Part shown: positions 1-7,681 of the stretch, in pieces | Layout: each line of letters opens with the position of its first letter | Numbering within the stretch: the first letter of the stretch is position 1 | From: Roseovarius pacificus | GTDB lineage: Bacteria > Pseudomonadota > Alphaproteobacteria > Rhodobacterales > Rhodobacteraceae | NCBI RefSeq assembly: GCF_900142665.1 | Contig: NZ_FRBR01000005.1 | Span: 186,001 to 250,000 of the forward strand | Reading direction: 5' to 3' | DNA: 64,000 nt | Program-made: the position numbers and the translations under genes | Notes under the pieces: generated by a model | The model's database searches: none | What the model saw: the letters and a program-made list of their open reading frames with translations, nothing else | Told to the model about the DNA's origin: nothing

Positions 1-1
1 G

Positions 2-880
2 CTGACGGGGTTCTGGGCGATCGACGAAAAACCGACCGGATCGAAAGATCCGTTCGCGCTGCGTCGCGCGGCCTTGGGGGTGATCCGCATCATTCTGGAT
101 GGCGGATATCGCGTCAAACTGGACAGATATATTGATGCACAACTGCTGCGCCACAAGATAAGCCTCAATCACGCCCGTGCGAGCGAAGGCGAAATCGACA
201 CGCTGGAGGAGATTCTGGAAGAGGTTGCGGAGCGCGGGGTGTTCGGGGCGGCGTTTCATGCGGTGATGGATCGGTTGCAGGGAAAGGACGGTGCGCCGGA
301 TACGGGCGAGGGCAGTTTGCTGCGCACGGTGGGCGATCTGGTGCCGGATCTGAGCACCGATCTGCTGGCGTTCTTCCATGACAGGCTGAAAGTTTACCTG
401 CGTGATCAAGGGCTTAGGTATGACGTGATCGACGCTTGCCTGACGCTGGACGGGGGCGACGACCTGAGCCTGATCGTGTCGCGGGCGGGGGCGTTGAACG
501 ATATTCTGAAAACGGAAGACGGTGAAAACCTGGTGCAGGGGTTCAAGCGGGCGAACAATATCTTGACCCAGGCCGAGGAGCGCGACGGGGTGGAATACTC
601 GTTCGGGGCCGATCCGAAATTCGCGGAAGTCACTGAAGAAAAAGACCTTTTCGCCGCTCTCGACACGGCCGAATCCGAGATCGCCAAGGCCAACGAGGCC
701 GAGGATTTTGTGGGGGCGATGGCTGCGATGGCTGCGATGCGCCCGGCGGTGGATGCGTTTTTCGAGGCGGTGCAGGTCAATACGGAGAACGAGATCGTTC
801 GCCGTAACAGGCTGAATTTGCTTGGAAAAATCCGTGACATTTGCCTGAAAGCCGCCGATCTGACCAGGCTGGAGGGCTGA
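2..880 (+). CDS. glyS: Glycine-tRNA ligase beta subunit, C-terminal part (5' truncated by window)
   Basis: Open from the first bases of the window in this frame; the true start lies upstream. The visible 292 codons read as the C-terminal end of the bacterial alpha2beta2 glycyl-tRNA synthetase beta chain: FWAIDEKPTGSKDPFALRR near the window start, then the helical DALR-type anticodon-binding domain, ending with DICLKAADLTRLEG. The beta subunit binds tRNA-Gly while the alpha subunit (glyQ, expected just upstream) carries aminoacylation. The next gene is PPDK-like, a neighbourhood I recall from Rhodobacteraceae. Identity is from family recognition of the sequence. Confidence 0.93.
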   Translation: MTGFWAIDEKPTGSKDPFALRRAALGVIRIILDGGYRVKLDRYIDAQLLRHKISLNHARASEGEIDTLEEILEEVAERGVFGAAFHAVMDRLQGKDGAPDTGEGSLLRTVGDLVPDLSTDLLAFFHDRLKVYLRDQGLRYDVIDACLTLDGGDDLSLIVSRAGALNDILKTEDGENLVQGFKRANNILTQAEERDGVEYSFGADPKFAEVTEEKDLFAALDTAESEIAKANEAEDFVGAMAAMAAMRPAVDAFFEAVQVNTENEIVRRNRLNLLGKIRDICLKAADLTRLEG

Positions 881-888
881 GCGCCGCG

Positions 889-931
889 TTTCGTACGGTT
901 TTGTACGAAGTGTACGCGCGTTTTGTACGAA
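889..931 (+). promoter_or_regulatory. Repeated GTACGAA boxes upstream of the PPDK-like gene
   Basis: TTCGTAC at 890-896 and GTACGAA at 903-909 form a 7-bp inverted repeat with a 6-bp spacer. TTTTGTACGAA occurs at 899-909 and again at 921-931, so the two direct copies start 22 bp apart, about two helical turns. The cluster lies just after the glyS stop and about 135 bp before the next start. Candidate operator for an unidentified regulator; no protein is assigned. Confidence 0.35.
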
Positions 932-1066
932 AATCGGGGCTCCGGCGCGAAATTGCGTCCATCATGGACCTTTGCGCCGTCCGGTCACCTGCCGCCCGTG
1001 ACCGGCTTTCCCTTGCCATGAGCGGGCGGGCGCGTATTCTGCGGCCACGCAGCGAAAGGTGCCGCA

Positions 1067-3607
1067 GTGCAGCATAACGACCCGGATATCACCCTGATCA
1101 CCCCCTCGGCCCCGATGGCGGCGGAAACGCATGGCGGGCGCGCCAAGTGTCTTCAGCGGCTGGTGCGGCTGGATCTGCCGGTGCCGCGCACCATCGCTTT
1201 GTCGTTCCGGGCGGTTCACGGAATCGCCGCGGGCGAGAGCCCCGACATGACGCGGATGCTGGCGCCGTTTCAGGACGAGGCCTTGCTGTGCGTGCGCCCG
1301 TCTTCGGAAGACCCGGACTGGGGCGGGCCGGGGGCGGTTCTGAATATCGGGATGAACGACGCCAAGTTCGTGGAACTGAGCGATCGTCTGGGCAAGGAGG
1401 CGGCTTCGGATCTGTATCTGCGGTTCGTGCAGGCCTATGCGATTCATGTGGCGCGGCTGGACCCGGACATGTTCGACGAGATTTCCGAAGACCCCATCGA
1501 AGGGCTGGGGCAGGCGCTGCGCGCTTATGAGGACGAAACCGAGGAAGATTTCCCGCAGGATACGGGCGTGCAACTGGCCGAGGTGCTGCGCTCGATGGCG
1601 CGGGCCTGGGAGGGCACGACGGCGCGGCTGCTGCGGCAGGCCAAGGGCGCACCGGCGGATGCGGGGTTGGGCCTTGTGGTGCAGGAGATGGCGTTCGGGC
1701 TGGGGCAGGGCGAATGCGGATCGGGGGTGATCCAGCTTGTGGACAGCCAGACAGGCACGCGCCAGATCACCGGGCGCTACCTGAGCCAGAGCCAGGGGCG
1801 CGAGGCGCTGCATGGCGGGTCGGACGCATTGTATCTGGAGCAGGACCCGCGCGGCCCGTCGCTGGAGGAACTGGCGCCCGAGGCGTTTGCGGCGCTCAAG
1901 GAGTATACCGCCCTGATGCGCGTCAAGCTGCGCGAGGAAATGCAGGTGGAGTTCACCATCGAGAACGGCGCGGTGTTCGTTCTGGACGGGGTGCGCGTGG
2001 CGCGCAACGCCCGCGCGGCGGTGGCGATTGCCGTGGCGCTGGCCGAGGACGGGATCATCGCGCGTGAAGAGGCGCTGATGCGGATCGAGCCGCGGGCGCT
2101 GAACGAATTGCTGCACCGGCAGGTCGATCCGGAAGCGCCGCGCGACGTGCTGGCGCGGGGCGTGGCGGCCAGCCCCGGCGCGGCGACGGGCCGGATCGTC
2201 TTTACCGCCGAGGCGGCGCAGGCCGCTGCGGCGCGGGGCGAAGCCTGCGTTCTGGTGCGGCGCGAAACCAACCCTGAGGATATTCGCGGGATGCATGCCG
2301 CGGTGGCGGTGCTGACCGAACGGGGCGGGATGACCAGCCACGCGGCGGTGATCGGGCGGGGCATTGGCCTGCCGTGTGTGGTGGGCGCGTCGGAGATCGG
2401 ATTCGATCCGGCGCACAAGCAATTGAAGATGCCCGATGGCCGGATTCTGAAAAAGGGCGATACGATCACCATCGACGGCAGCAATGGCGAGGTTCTGGCG
2501 GGCGAGGCCCCGTTGCTGGAAGCGGCGCGCGACGACTCGTTCCAGACCCTGATGACCTGGGCCGACGAGGTGCGCGACATTGCCGTGCGCGCCAATGCCG
2601 ACACCCCCGCCGATGCCGAGGTGGCGCGCAGGTTCCGCGCGCAGGGAATCGGGCTGTGCCGGACCGAGCACATGTTTTTCGAGACCGACCGGCTGACCGT
2701 GATGCGCGAAATGATCTTTGCCGATTCCAGCGAGGACCGCGCGGCGGCGCTGGAGCGGCTGTTGCCGATGCAGCGGGCGGATTTCATCGACCTGTTCCGC
2801 ATCATGCAGGGCAAGCCGGTATGCATTCGCCTGTTCGACCCGCCGCTGCATGAATTCCTGCCGTCCGACCGCAGCGGCATGCGCGAGCTGGCCGAGGCGC
2901 TGGACCTGCCCTTGTCGGACGTGACGCGCCGGGTGGATGCCCTTGGCGAATACAACCCGATGCTGGGGATGCGGGGGGTGCGGCTGGGCATCGTGGTGCC
3001 GGAAATCTACGAGATGCAGGCGCGGGCGATTTTCGAGGCCACCATCGAGGCCAGCCGCGAGGGGGCGCCGGTGGTGCCCGAGATCATGATTCCGCTGGTG
3101 TCGGCCTGTCGCGAGGTCGAACTGGTCAAGACGCGGATCGACCTGGTGGCGGCGGCGGTGCGCAACGAGACCGGGCAGGAGTTCACCTATCGTCTGGGCG
3201 TGATGGTGGAAACGCCGCGCGCCGCGCTGCGCGCCGAAGAGATCGCGCCGCATGTGGCGTTTCTGAGTTTCGGTACCAACGACCTGACGCAGATGACCTA
3301 TGGCCTGAGCCGCGACGATGCCGGGCGGTTCATGTCGGCCTATGTGCAGCAGGGAGTGTACCCCGAAGACCCGTTCCATACGCTGGATGTGGACGGTGTG
3401 GGCGAACTTTTGCGTATCGGGGCGGAACGGGGTCGCAGGGCCTCGCCCGATCTGGTTCTGTCGATCTGCGGCGAACATGGCGGCAACCCCGAATCAATCG
3501 CCTTCTGCCGGGACGTGGGATTCGACTATGTTTCGTGCTCGCCCTTCCGGGTGCCGGTGGCGCGACTTGCTGCCGCACAGCTGGCGGTAAAAGACAAGAT
3601 CGGGTAG
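1067..3607 (+). CDS. PPDK-like phosphoenolpyruvate synthase/dikinase family protein
   Basis: 846 residues from a GTG start, slightly shorter than typical pyruvate, phosphate dikinase (about 870-900). The swivelling phosphohistidine domain has TERGGMTSHAAV with the phospho-histidine near residue 425. The PEP/pyruvate TIM-barrel domain is complete: CRTEHMFF, NPMLGMRGVRLG, FLSFGTNDLTQMTYG and the active-site cysteine in ICGEHGG near residue 801, ending in DYVSCSPFRVPVARLAAAQ as in PPDK. The N-terminal nucleotide-binding domain is divergent: where PPDK has the RSGA...MPGM segment, this protein has VRPSSEDPDWGGPGAVLN from about residue 76 (one Arg, R77, is kept). It may interconvert pyruvate and PEP, but the altered ATP-side domain leaves the phosphoryl donor uncertain. 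Confidence 0.82.
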   Translation: MQHNDPDITLITPSAPMAAETHGGRAKCLQRLVRLDLPVPRTIALSFRAVHGIAAGESPDMTRMLAPFQDEALLCVRPSSEDPDWGGPGAVLNIGMNDAKFVELSDRLGKEAASDLYLRFVQAYAIHVARLDPDMFDEISEDPIEGLGQALRAYEDETEEDFPQDTGVQLAEVLRSMARAWEGTTARLLRQAKGAPADAGLGLVVQEMAFGLGQGECGSGVIQLVDSQTGTRQITGRYLSQSQGREALHGGSDALYLEQDPRGPSLEELAPEAFAALKEYTALMRVKLREEMQVEFTIENGAVFVLDGVRVARNARAAVAIAVALAEDGIIAREEALMRIEPRALNELLHRQVDPEAPRDVLARGVAASPGAATGRIVFTAEAAQAAAARGEACVLVRRETNPEDIRGMHAAVAVLTERGGMTSHAAVIGRGIGLPCVVGASEIGFDPAHKQLKMPDGRILKKGDTITIDGSNGEVLAGEAPLLEAARDDSFQTLMTWADEVRDIAVRANADTPADAEVARRFRAQGIGLCRTEHMFFETDRLTVMREMIFADSSEDRAAALERLLPMQRADFIDLFRIMQGKPVCIRLFDPPLHEFLPSDRSGMRELAEALDLPLSDVTRRVDALGEYNPMLGMRGVRLGIVVPEIYEMQARAIFEATIEASREGAPVVPEIMIPLVSACREVELVKTRIDLVAAAVRNETGQEFTYRLGVMVETPRAALRAEEIAPHVAFLSFGTNDLTQMTYGLSRDDAGRFMSAYVQQGVYPEDPFHTLDVDGVGELLRIGAERGRRASPDLVLSICGEHGGNPESIAFCRDVGFDYVSCSPFRVPVARLAAAQLAVKDKIG

Positions 3608-3777
3608 CGAGAGGCGCATTTTGCGCAAGATATGGCATGTTGGCCACGGGAGTCGCGACGGGAAATAATGTCGTGAATTGGCATGGTGTGTCGTGGACTG
3701 GACCTGTGCAGGCATTTTGTCTATGTGACGCGGATCAATCCGGGGGCCCGGTGGGGGGCCATGAAAGGAAAGATCCG

Positions 3778-4386
3778 ATGTTCAGGTTTGCTGCCATTGT
3801 GTTGACGTGTCTGGGGGGGATGGCTGCGGCGGACACACCGGTCAAGCGGTTGTTCGATCAGGAGATGCGCGCGCTCAACCAGATGTCGCAGGCGCGTCTG
3901 GCCAGTTACATGGAACGTCCCGAGGCCGATCTGCGCTATTCGCGCGACTGGCTGGCGGGGCAATCTCTGGAAGAAGGCGGCGCGCAGTGGCGGTGCCTGG
4001 CCGAGGCGCTGTATTTCGAGGCGCGCGGCGAAAGCGTGAAGGGGCAGTTTGCGGTGGCCGAGGTCATCATGAACCGCGTCGACAGCGCCGAATTTCCCGA
4101 CAGTATCTGCGGTGTGGTCAAACAGGGGACGGGGCGCAAATACGCCTGCCAGTTCAGCTATACCTGCGATGGGCATCCCGAGGTGATCAGCGAGCCGCGC
4201 GCCTTCGAGCAGGTGGGCAAGGTGGCCAGGCTGATGGTGGACGGTGCGCCGCGTCACCTGACGGCGGGGGCGACGCATTACCATACCCGTGCGGTCAGCC
4301 CGCGCTGGGCGCGCACGTTCTCGCAGACCGCGTCGATCGGGGTGCATTATTTCTATCGTATGCCCACGCGTTTGTCGTCGAACTGA
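3778..4386 (+). CDS. Secreted cell wall hydrolase, SleB family
   Basis: 202 residues starting at ATG 3778 behind GAAAGGAAAG. An N-terminal signal peptide (hydrophobic residues about 4-17, AAADT cleavage region) directs export. The C-terminal half is a Hydrolase_2/SleB-type domain: CLAEALYFEARGES, AEVIMNRVDSAEFPDSICGVV and CQFSYTCDG, with GATHYHT near the end. The conserved Glu of EARGES is the likely catalytic acid for peptidoglycan cleavage. The frame stays open further upstream, but only this start gives a signal peptide and a ribosome-binding site. Probably a standalone cell-wall remodelling enzyme; rpmG follows after about 120 bp. Confidence 0.85.
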   Translation: MFRFAAIVLTCLGGMAAADTPVKRLFDQEMRALNQMSQARLASYMERPEADLRYSRDWLAGQSLEEGGAQWRCLAEALYFEARGESVKGQFAVAEVIMNRVDSAEFPDSICGVVKQGTGRKYACQFSYTCDGHPEVISEPRAFEQVGKVARLMVDGAPRHLTAGATHYHTRAVSPRWARTFSQTASIGVHYFYRMPTRLSSN

Positions 4387-4417
4387 CGACCGGCACGACC
4401 GGGGCGGCAAAAACCGG

Positions 4418-4446
4418 TTGACTCGGGCGCGCGCGCCATTAAAAGG
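4418..4446 (+). promoter_or_regulatory. Putative promoter of rpmG
   Basis: TTGACT at 4418-4423 resembles a sigma-70 -35 box; after 16-17 bp comes the weak -10-like TAAAAG (4440-4445). It is followed by a short leader and the rpmG start at 4504. The -10 match is poor. Confidence 0.35.
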
Positions 4447-4503
4447 CGGGCTTCATGACGAATTTCACGGGCGCGCCGCGCGTCCGGTGCAGGAGACAGC
4501 AAA

Positions 4504-4671
4504 ATGGCGAAGCCGACGACCATCAAGATCCGTCTGAACTCGACCGCGGGCACGGGCCATTTCTACGTGACCAAGAAAAACGCACGCACCATGACCGAAA
4601 AGATGGTCGTACGAAAGTATGACCCGGTGGCGCGCAAGCACGTCGAGTACAAGGAAGGCAAGATCAAGTAA
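4504..4671 (+). CDS. rpmG: 50S ribosomal protein L33
   Basis: 55 residues, [20 protein letters not shown] at the N-terminus, then [14 protein letters not shown] and [16 protein letters not shown], the usual proteobacterial L33 sequence without zinc-binding CxxC pairs. It is a small structural protein of the large ribosomal subunit near the E site. An AGGAGA ribosome-binding site sits about 8 bases before the ATG, and a good terminator follows directly. The lack of cysteines fits the zinc-independent paralogue class. Confidence 0.96.
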   Translation: MAKPTTIKIRLNSTAGTGHFYVTKKNARTMTEKMVVRKYDPVARKHVEYKEGKIK

Positions 4672-4697
4672 GATCGCCCGACTTTGACAGACTGACG

Positions 4698-4727
4698 AAA
4701 GCCGCGCCGCCCGATGCGCGGCTTTCT
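4698..4727 (+). terminator. Rho-independent terminator of rpmG
   Basis: Perfect 10-bp stem AAAGCCGCGC (4698-4707) with GCGCGGCTTT (4716-4725), 8-base loop, ending in a T-rich CTTTCTT stretch. Confidence 0.85.
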
Positions 4728-4789
4728 TGATTCCGGGGGGCAGGCGAACGGGCGGCGGGGCGGTGATCCAACAGCCCGAGGCCCGTTTT

Positions 4790-5290
4790 ATGAGTTCCCT
4801 TCAGATCCTTCCCGCAAGTGCGGCCTGTCCGGCCGATATCGACGATATGCTGAAGCGCAGCTGTGCCCGGCTGCTCTGTGCGGATTACCCGCCCGACCTG
4901 CTGCGCGCGGTGTTGCCGGTGCTGGGCCGGGCGCGGCCCGAGTTGCTGAGCGCGGCGGAATATTTCGTGGCGGTGAGGGCCGGGCGCGTGGTGGGCGCGG
5001 GGGGCTGGAGCCGGGAAACCCCGTTCGGGCGTCCCGGCGTGGCGGGGCTGGGCCATATCCGGCATGTGGCGGTGTGCCCCGATCACCAGCGGCAGGGCAT
5101 CGGACGGGCGCTGTTCGGGCGGATCGAAGCGACGGGGCAGGCGGCGGGGGTGAGGAGCTTCCTGTGCCTGTCCACGCGCAATGCGGTGCGGTTTTACGGG
5201 GCGATGGGATTTGCCGCGCAGGGCGAGGTGGAGCTGCATCTGGGGCCGGGGGTGTATTTCCCGGCGGTGCAGATGAAACGCGAGATGTAG
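4790..5290 (+). CDS. GNAT family N-acetyltransferase
   Basis: 166 residues from ATG 4790 (MSSLQILPASAACPADIDDM). The GNAT fold is recognised from VAVRAGRVVGAGGWSRE (beta strands 2-4), then HIRHVAVCPDHQRQGIGRAL, which holds the acetyl-CoA pyrophosphate loop Q/R-x-x-G-x-G/A (RQGIGRA), and the C-terminal AVRFYGAMGFAAQGE motif where the Tyr is the usual general acid. The substrate cannot be predicted. An in-frame upstream start at 4727 lies inside the rpmG terminator and is less likely. Confidence 0.85.
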   Translation: MSSLQILPASAACPADIDDMLKRSCARLLCADYPPDLLRAVLPVLGRARPELLSAAEYFVAVRAGRVVGAGGWSRETPFGRPGVAGLGHIRHVAVCPDHQRQGIGRALFGRIEATGQAAGVRSFLCLSTRNAVRFYGAMGFAAQGEVELHLGPGVYFPAVQMKREM

Positions 5291-5396
5291 CGTTTTCATT
5301 TCGTTGAGGGTGGAGGGGTGGGTGTGTGCGGGGGAACTGATAGGGGGCCGTGAGTCCTCAGTTGCGTAGTTTTTTTGCGAAAACCAGTTTGTAATT

Positions 5397-5564
5397 GTGA
5401 ATGAAAGAGATCATCAAGAAGCGTCATATATCCGTAGCCTGTCCTCGGAAGAGGCAGCAACATTCATTATTGATAAGTATCCTCACAGCCATATTGTCAT
5501 CCTGAAGCACCGAAGTTGGAAAAGGTCCGACCAGATCAGGTTGGCGCGTCATTTCGTGCTGGGC
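5397..5564 (+). pseudogene. Possible truncated gene remnant
   Basis: The first 56 codons read like protein (SSEEAATFIIDKYPHSHIVI, then LKHRSWKRSDQIRLARHFVL) with codon use richer in A/T than the surroundings. From about 5565 the frame stays open but becomes proline/arginine-rich and enters the dispersed repeat, so the original 3' part appears lost. No family is recognised. It could also be chance coding potential. Confidence 0.3.
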
Positions 5565-5572
5565 CAAGTTCA

Positions 5573-5643
5573 CGCCACGAACTGTCGATCGTCAGGGCAT
5601 TTGCCCTCTTCAGGTGCACCGCGCCCCGGTCGGTTTGCCTGCC
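5573..5643 (+). repeat. Dispersed degenerate repeat, copy 1
   Basis: CGCCACGAACTGTCGATCGT and the bases following match the reverse complement of 15477-15546 over about 70 bp, roughly 60 identical positions by eye, with two single-base indels. Conserved cores include CGTCAGGGCA and CACCGC.CCCCGGT. Both copies are intergenic. Nature unknown: intergenic repeat or remnant of a mobile element. Confidence 0.6.
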
Positions 5644-5865
5644 ACCAGCGGGCGCCTCCTTATCCGCCCCCGCCACGCGGCTGTCCCGCTTCATGGAAAC
5701 CTAAAGGTCAGCTTGGAGACCATTCCGGAAGTGCCAATTTCTTGGGGCCTGCGCTCGCAGCACCGCGATCTCTGCAAAAGCGAGGAAATATCTCACTGTA
5801 TTCCAGCAGGAAATGCAGACACCAAAGCCCAATGAGAACGAGGAATTTGATTGGAAGTTCCATCG

Positions 5866-7023
5866 TCAAAAGGTTTGCGGCCTCAAGAGCGCTGACGCAA
5901 AAACGACGAGGCCAATGGCACAGATCAATGCGAGATAGCCGAAGGATATCTCATATCCCCAAAGCGTGGATATTGCCCAATAGCCGAACAATAACCCGAT
6001 GCGCATGACACCGACTCCTGCGGTGACGGTCGCAAAGAAGTTTCCGATCCGCTGATTGCCGACTTGGCTCATGGCTGCTGTCTGCCATGTGATCCGGCTC
6101 AAACCGTTGCTGAACCCCCAGACGACTGAGCTAACGTAAAGGACAATCGGTGTAGGTGCGATAGCTGGCAACAGGCAGAAAATAAAGAAACCAAACAGCG
6201 TCAAGGTGACGACCTGCTTCTGTCCCGTTCCGATCCAGCCTCGCCCGCCGAGCAGGCCCGCGGCAATGGCTCCGATTGTGTAGAACACGCTTGTGAGCGC
6301 GAGCACTTCACCCGAATACCGCAGCAGATCGACAATAACGATTGGCTTGATCACGTTGAGTAGCATCACGCAGATAAACGGTACGCTCCCGCAGTAGGCC
6401 AGAAGCATCAGAGAGAGTGGAAACGCTTGCGTTGCAGGGGTTTCCGTTTCATTTTCACCAGCGTCACGTGGCGGCGCGTCGGTGGGCAGCTTTACAAGCA
6501 CGATCAGCGATGAGATCAGCATACCTCCTGCGGAGGCCCATAAGACCGGAGACAGGGACTCCGTATTCTGTGCAAAGAAGAACGCTGCGGCCCCTCCCGC
6601 GAAAAATGTGGATACCTGGCCCTCGATTTCGAGAATCCCATTGTAGCGGCCAAATTGACCCTCCGGCACGATCTCACGGGTGATGGCAGACCGGATGACA
6701 TAATAGAAAAACAAGTAGATTTGGCCGCAGAAGAATACAGTGAGCATCAAAGCCGTGTTCGCAGGCGCAACGGCCAACAGAGCCAGAAGCAGACCCATCC
6801 CAACCATTGCGGTGGCGAATAACCTACCTCGCGGAGCGGAATCCACGAGTGTTCCGCTTCTCTGTCTCAGCAGGAAAAGAACCAGCATCGCGAATGCGCT
6901 GACCGCGATCAGCGCGTTGCCACCCAGCGTCTTCACGATCAACCACGGCAACGCAATCAAAAACACCCCCATGGAGACCGACGACAGGAAATTCGCGAGA
7001 ATAAAATACGTTAACCTGCTCAT
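5866..7023 (-). CDS. MFS transporter
   Basis: 385 residues from the ATG at 7023 (MSRLTYFILANFLSSVSMGV); an in-frame start 14 codons upstream is possible. About 12 hydrophobic segments in two six-helix halves are separated by a polar loop (KLPTDAPPRDAGENETETPA, about residues 187-206). The loop after helix 2 has RQRSGTLVDSAPRGRLFA, a loose MFS motif A. It is a proton-coupled or facilitated transporter of unknown substrate in the inner membrane. Base composition is less GC-rich than neighbours and the 3' side abuts a gene remnant and repeat, which suggests horizontal acquisition. Confidence 0.8.
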   Translation of the reverse strand: MSRLTYFILANFLSSVSMGVFLIALPWLIVKTLGGNALIAVSAFAMLVLFLLRQRSGTLVDSAPRGRLFATAMVGMGLLLALLAVAPANTALMLTVFFCGQIYLFFYYVIRSAITREIVPEGQFGRYNGILEIEGQVSTFFAGGAAAFFFAQNTESLSPVLWASAGGMLISSLIVLVKLPTDAPPRDAGENETETPATQAFPLSLMLLAYCGSVPFICVMLLNVIKPIVIVDLLRYSGEVLALTSVFYTIGAIAAGLLGGRGWIGTGQKQVVTLTLFGFFIFCLLPAIAPTPIVLYVSSVVWGFSNGLSRITWQTAAMSQVGNQRIGNFFATVTAGVGVMRIGLLFGYWAISTLWGYEISFGYLALICAIGLVVFASALLRPQTF

Positions 7024-7114
7024 CCCGGTCCTTTTGGAAGGCACAGACCACGCCTCCTCATACATACCCCCACAACCGGCCCTGCGCCCGATCCGAACGG
7101 CGCGGGCGGCGCAT

Positions 7115-7681
7115 TCATACCGGGCCGGGTTCGATCACCTCGGCTTCGGTCACGATCATGTCCAGCGGCTGATCCGTGGGCTCCAGCGGCAGCGCCCTGG
7201 CCTCCTGCGCCGCGTAGGCAAACCCGATCGCCAGCGTCGGGCGTTTCGCGCGCAGCATCTCCAGCGTCCGGTCGTAAAACCCGCCGCCATAGCCCAGCCG
7301 TCCGCCCCGCCGGTCGAACGCCACCAGCGGCACGATCACGATCTCGGGCTCGAAGAAATCGTCAAGTTCGGGGATCATCGCCCCGAACGGCCCGTCCTTC
7401 AGCGTACAGCCCGGCGACCAGCGCGCGAATTTGAGCGCCAGCCCGGCCCCCTGAATCACCGGCACGCATACCGGCCCATGCGCCGCCGCTTCCTCCATCG
7501 CCGGCAGCGGGTCGATCTCGGTGCGGATCGCCATATAGCCTGCCAGCGGCACGCCCCGGTACCCGGCAAGCACTTCGGACAGATGCGCCGCCGCCCCCGG
7601 CAAGGCCACCTCATGCGCCGCCTTGCGCCGAGCGAAGGCAGCCCTGCGCGCCTGCGTCTTCACCTCTGTCAGATCGTTCAT
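7115..7681 (-). CDS. 5-formyltetrahydrofolate cyclo-ligase
   Basis: 188 residues. ATP-dependent conversion of 5-formyl-THF to 5,10-methenyl-THF in one-carbon metabolism. Recognised by N-terminal KTQARRAAFARRKAAH (substrate/ATP-binding basic residues), GYMAIRTEIDPLPAMEEA, and C-terminal IVPLVAFDRRGGRLGYGGGF followed by YDRTLEMLRAKRP, the conserved GYGGGxYDR signature. Its ATG overlaps the mgtE stop by four bases (ATGA), so the two are translationally coupled with mgtE first. In many proteobacteria 6S RNA adjoins this gene; there is no room for it here. Confidence 0.93.
   Translation of the reverse strand: MNDLTEVKTQARRAAFARRKAAHEVALPGAAAHLSEVLAGYRGVPLAGYMAIRTEIDPLPAMEEAAAHGPVCVPVIQGAGLALKFARWSPGCTLKDGPFGAMIPELDDFFEPEIVIVPLVAFDRRGGRLGYGGGFYDRTLEMLRAKRPTLAIGFAYAAQEARALPLEPTDQPLDMIVTEAEVIEPGPV

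Larger units (their letters stand above)
5291..5865. other. Low-GC intergenic patch with a gene remnant and a repeat copy
   Basis: Holds no convincing intact gene. The first half (to about 5565) is visibly less GC-rich than the neighbours and contains a short protein-like reading frame; the second half has one copy of a roughly 70 bp degenerate repeat. It sits at the 3' end of the lower-GC MFS gene and may mark an insertion boundary. Confidence 0.5.

Noticed and set aside
962..3478. 838-codon open frame antisense to the PPDK-like gene
   Set aside because: High-GC antisense shadow: His/Arg-rich, no domains, while the plus strand encodes a clear enzyme.
5397..6008. 203-residue protein as an intact gene
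   Set aside because: Only the first 56 codons look like protein; the rest runs through the repeat and antisense to the MFS gene.
7066..7114. 6S RNA next to the 5-formyl-THF cyclo-ligase gene
   Set aside because: The flanking gaps are only 49 bp downstream and overlapping upstream; no room for a ~160-nt RNA.
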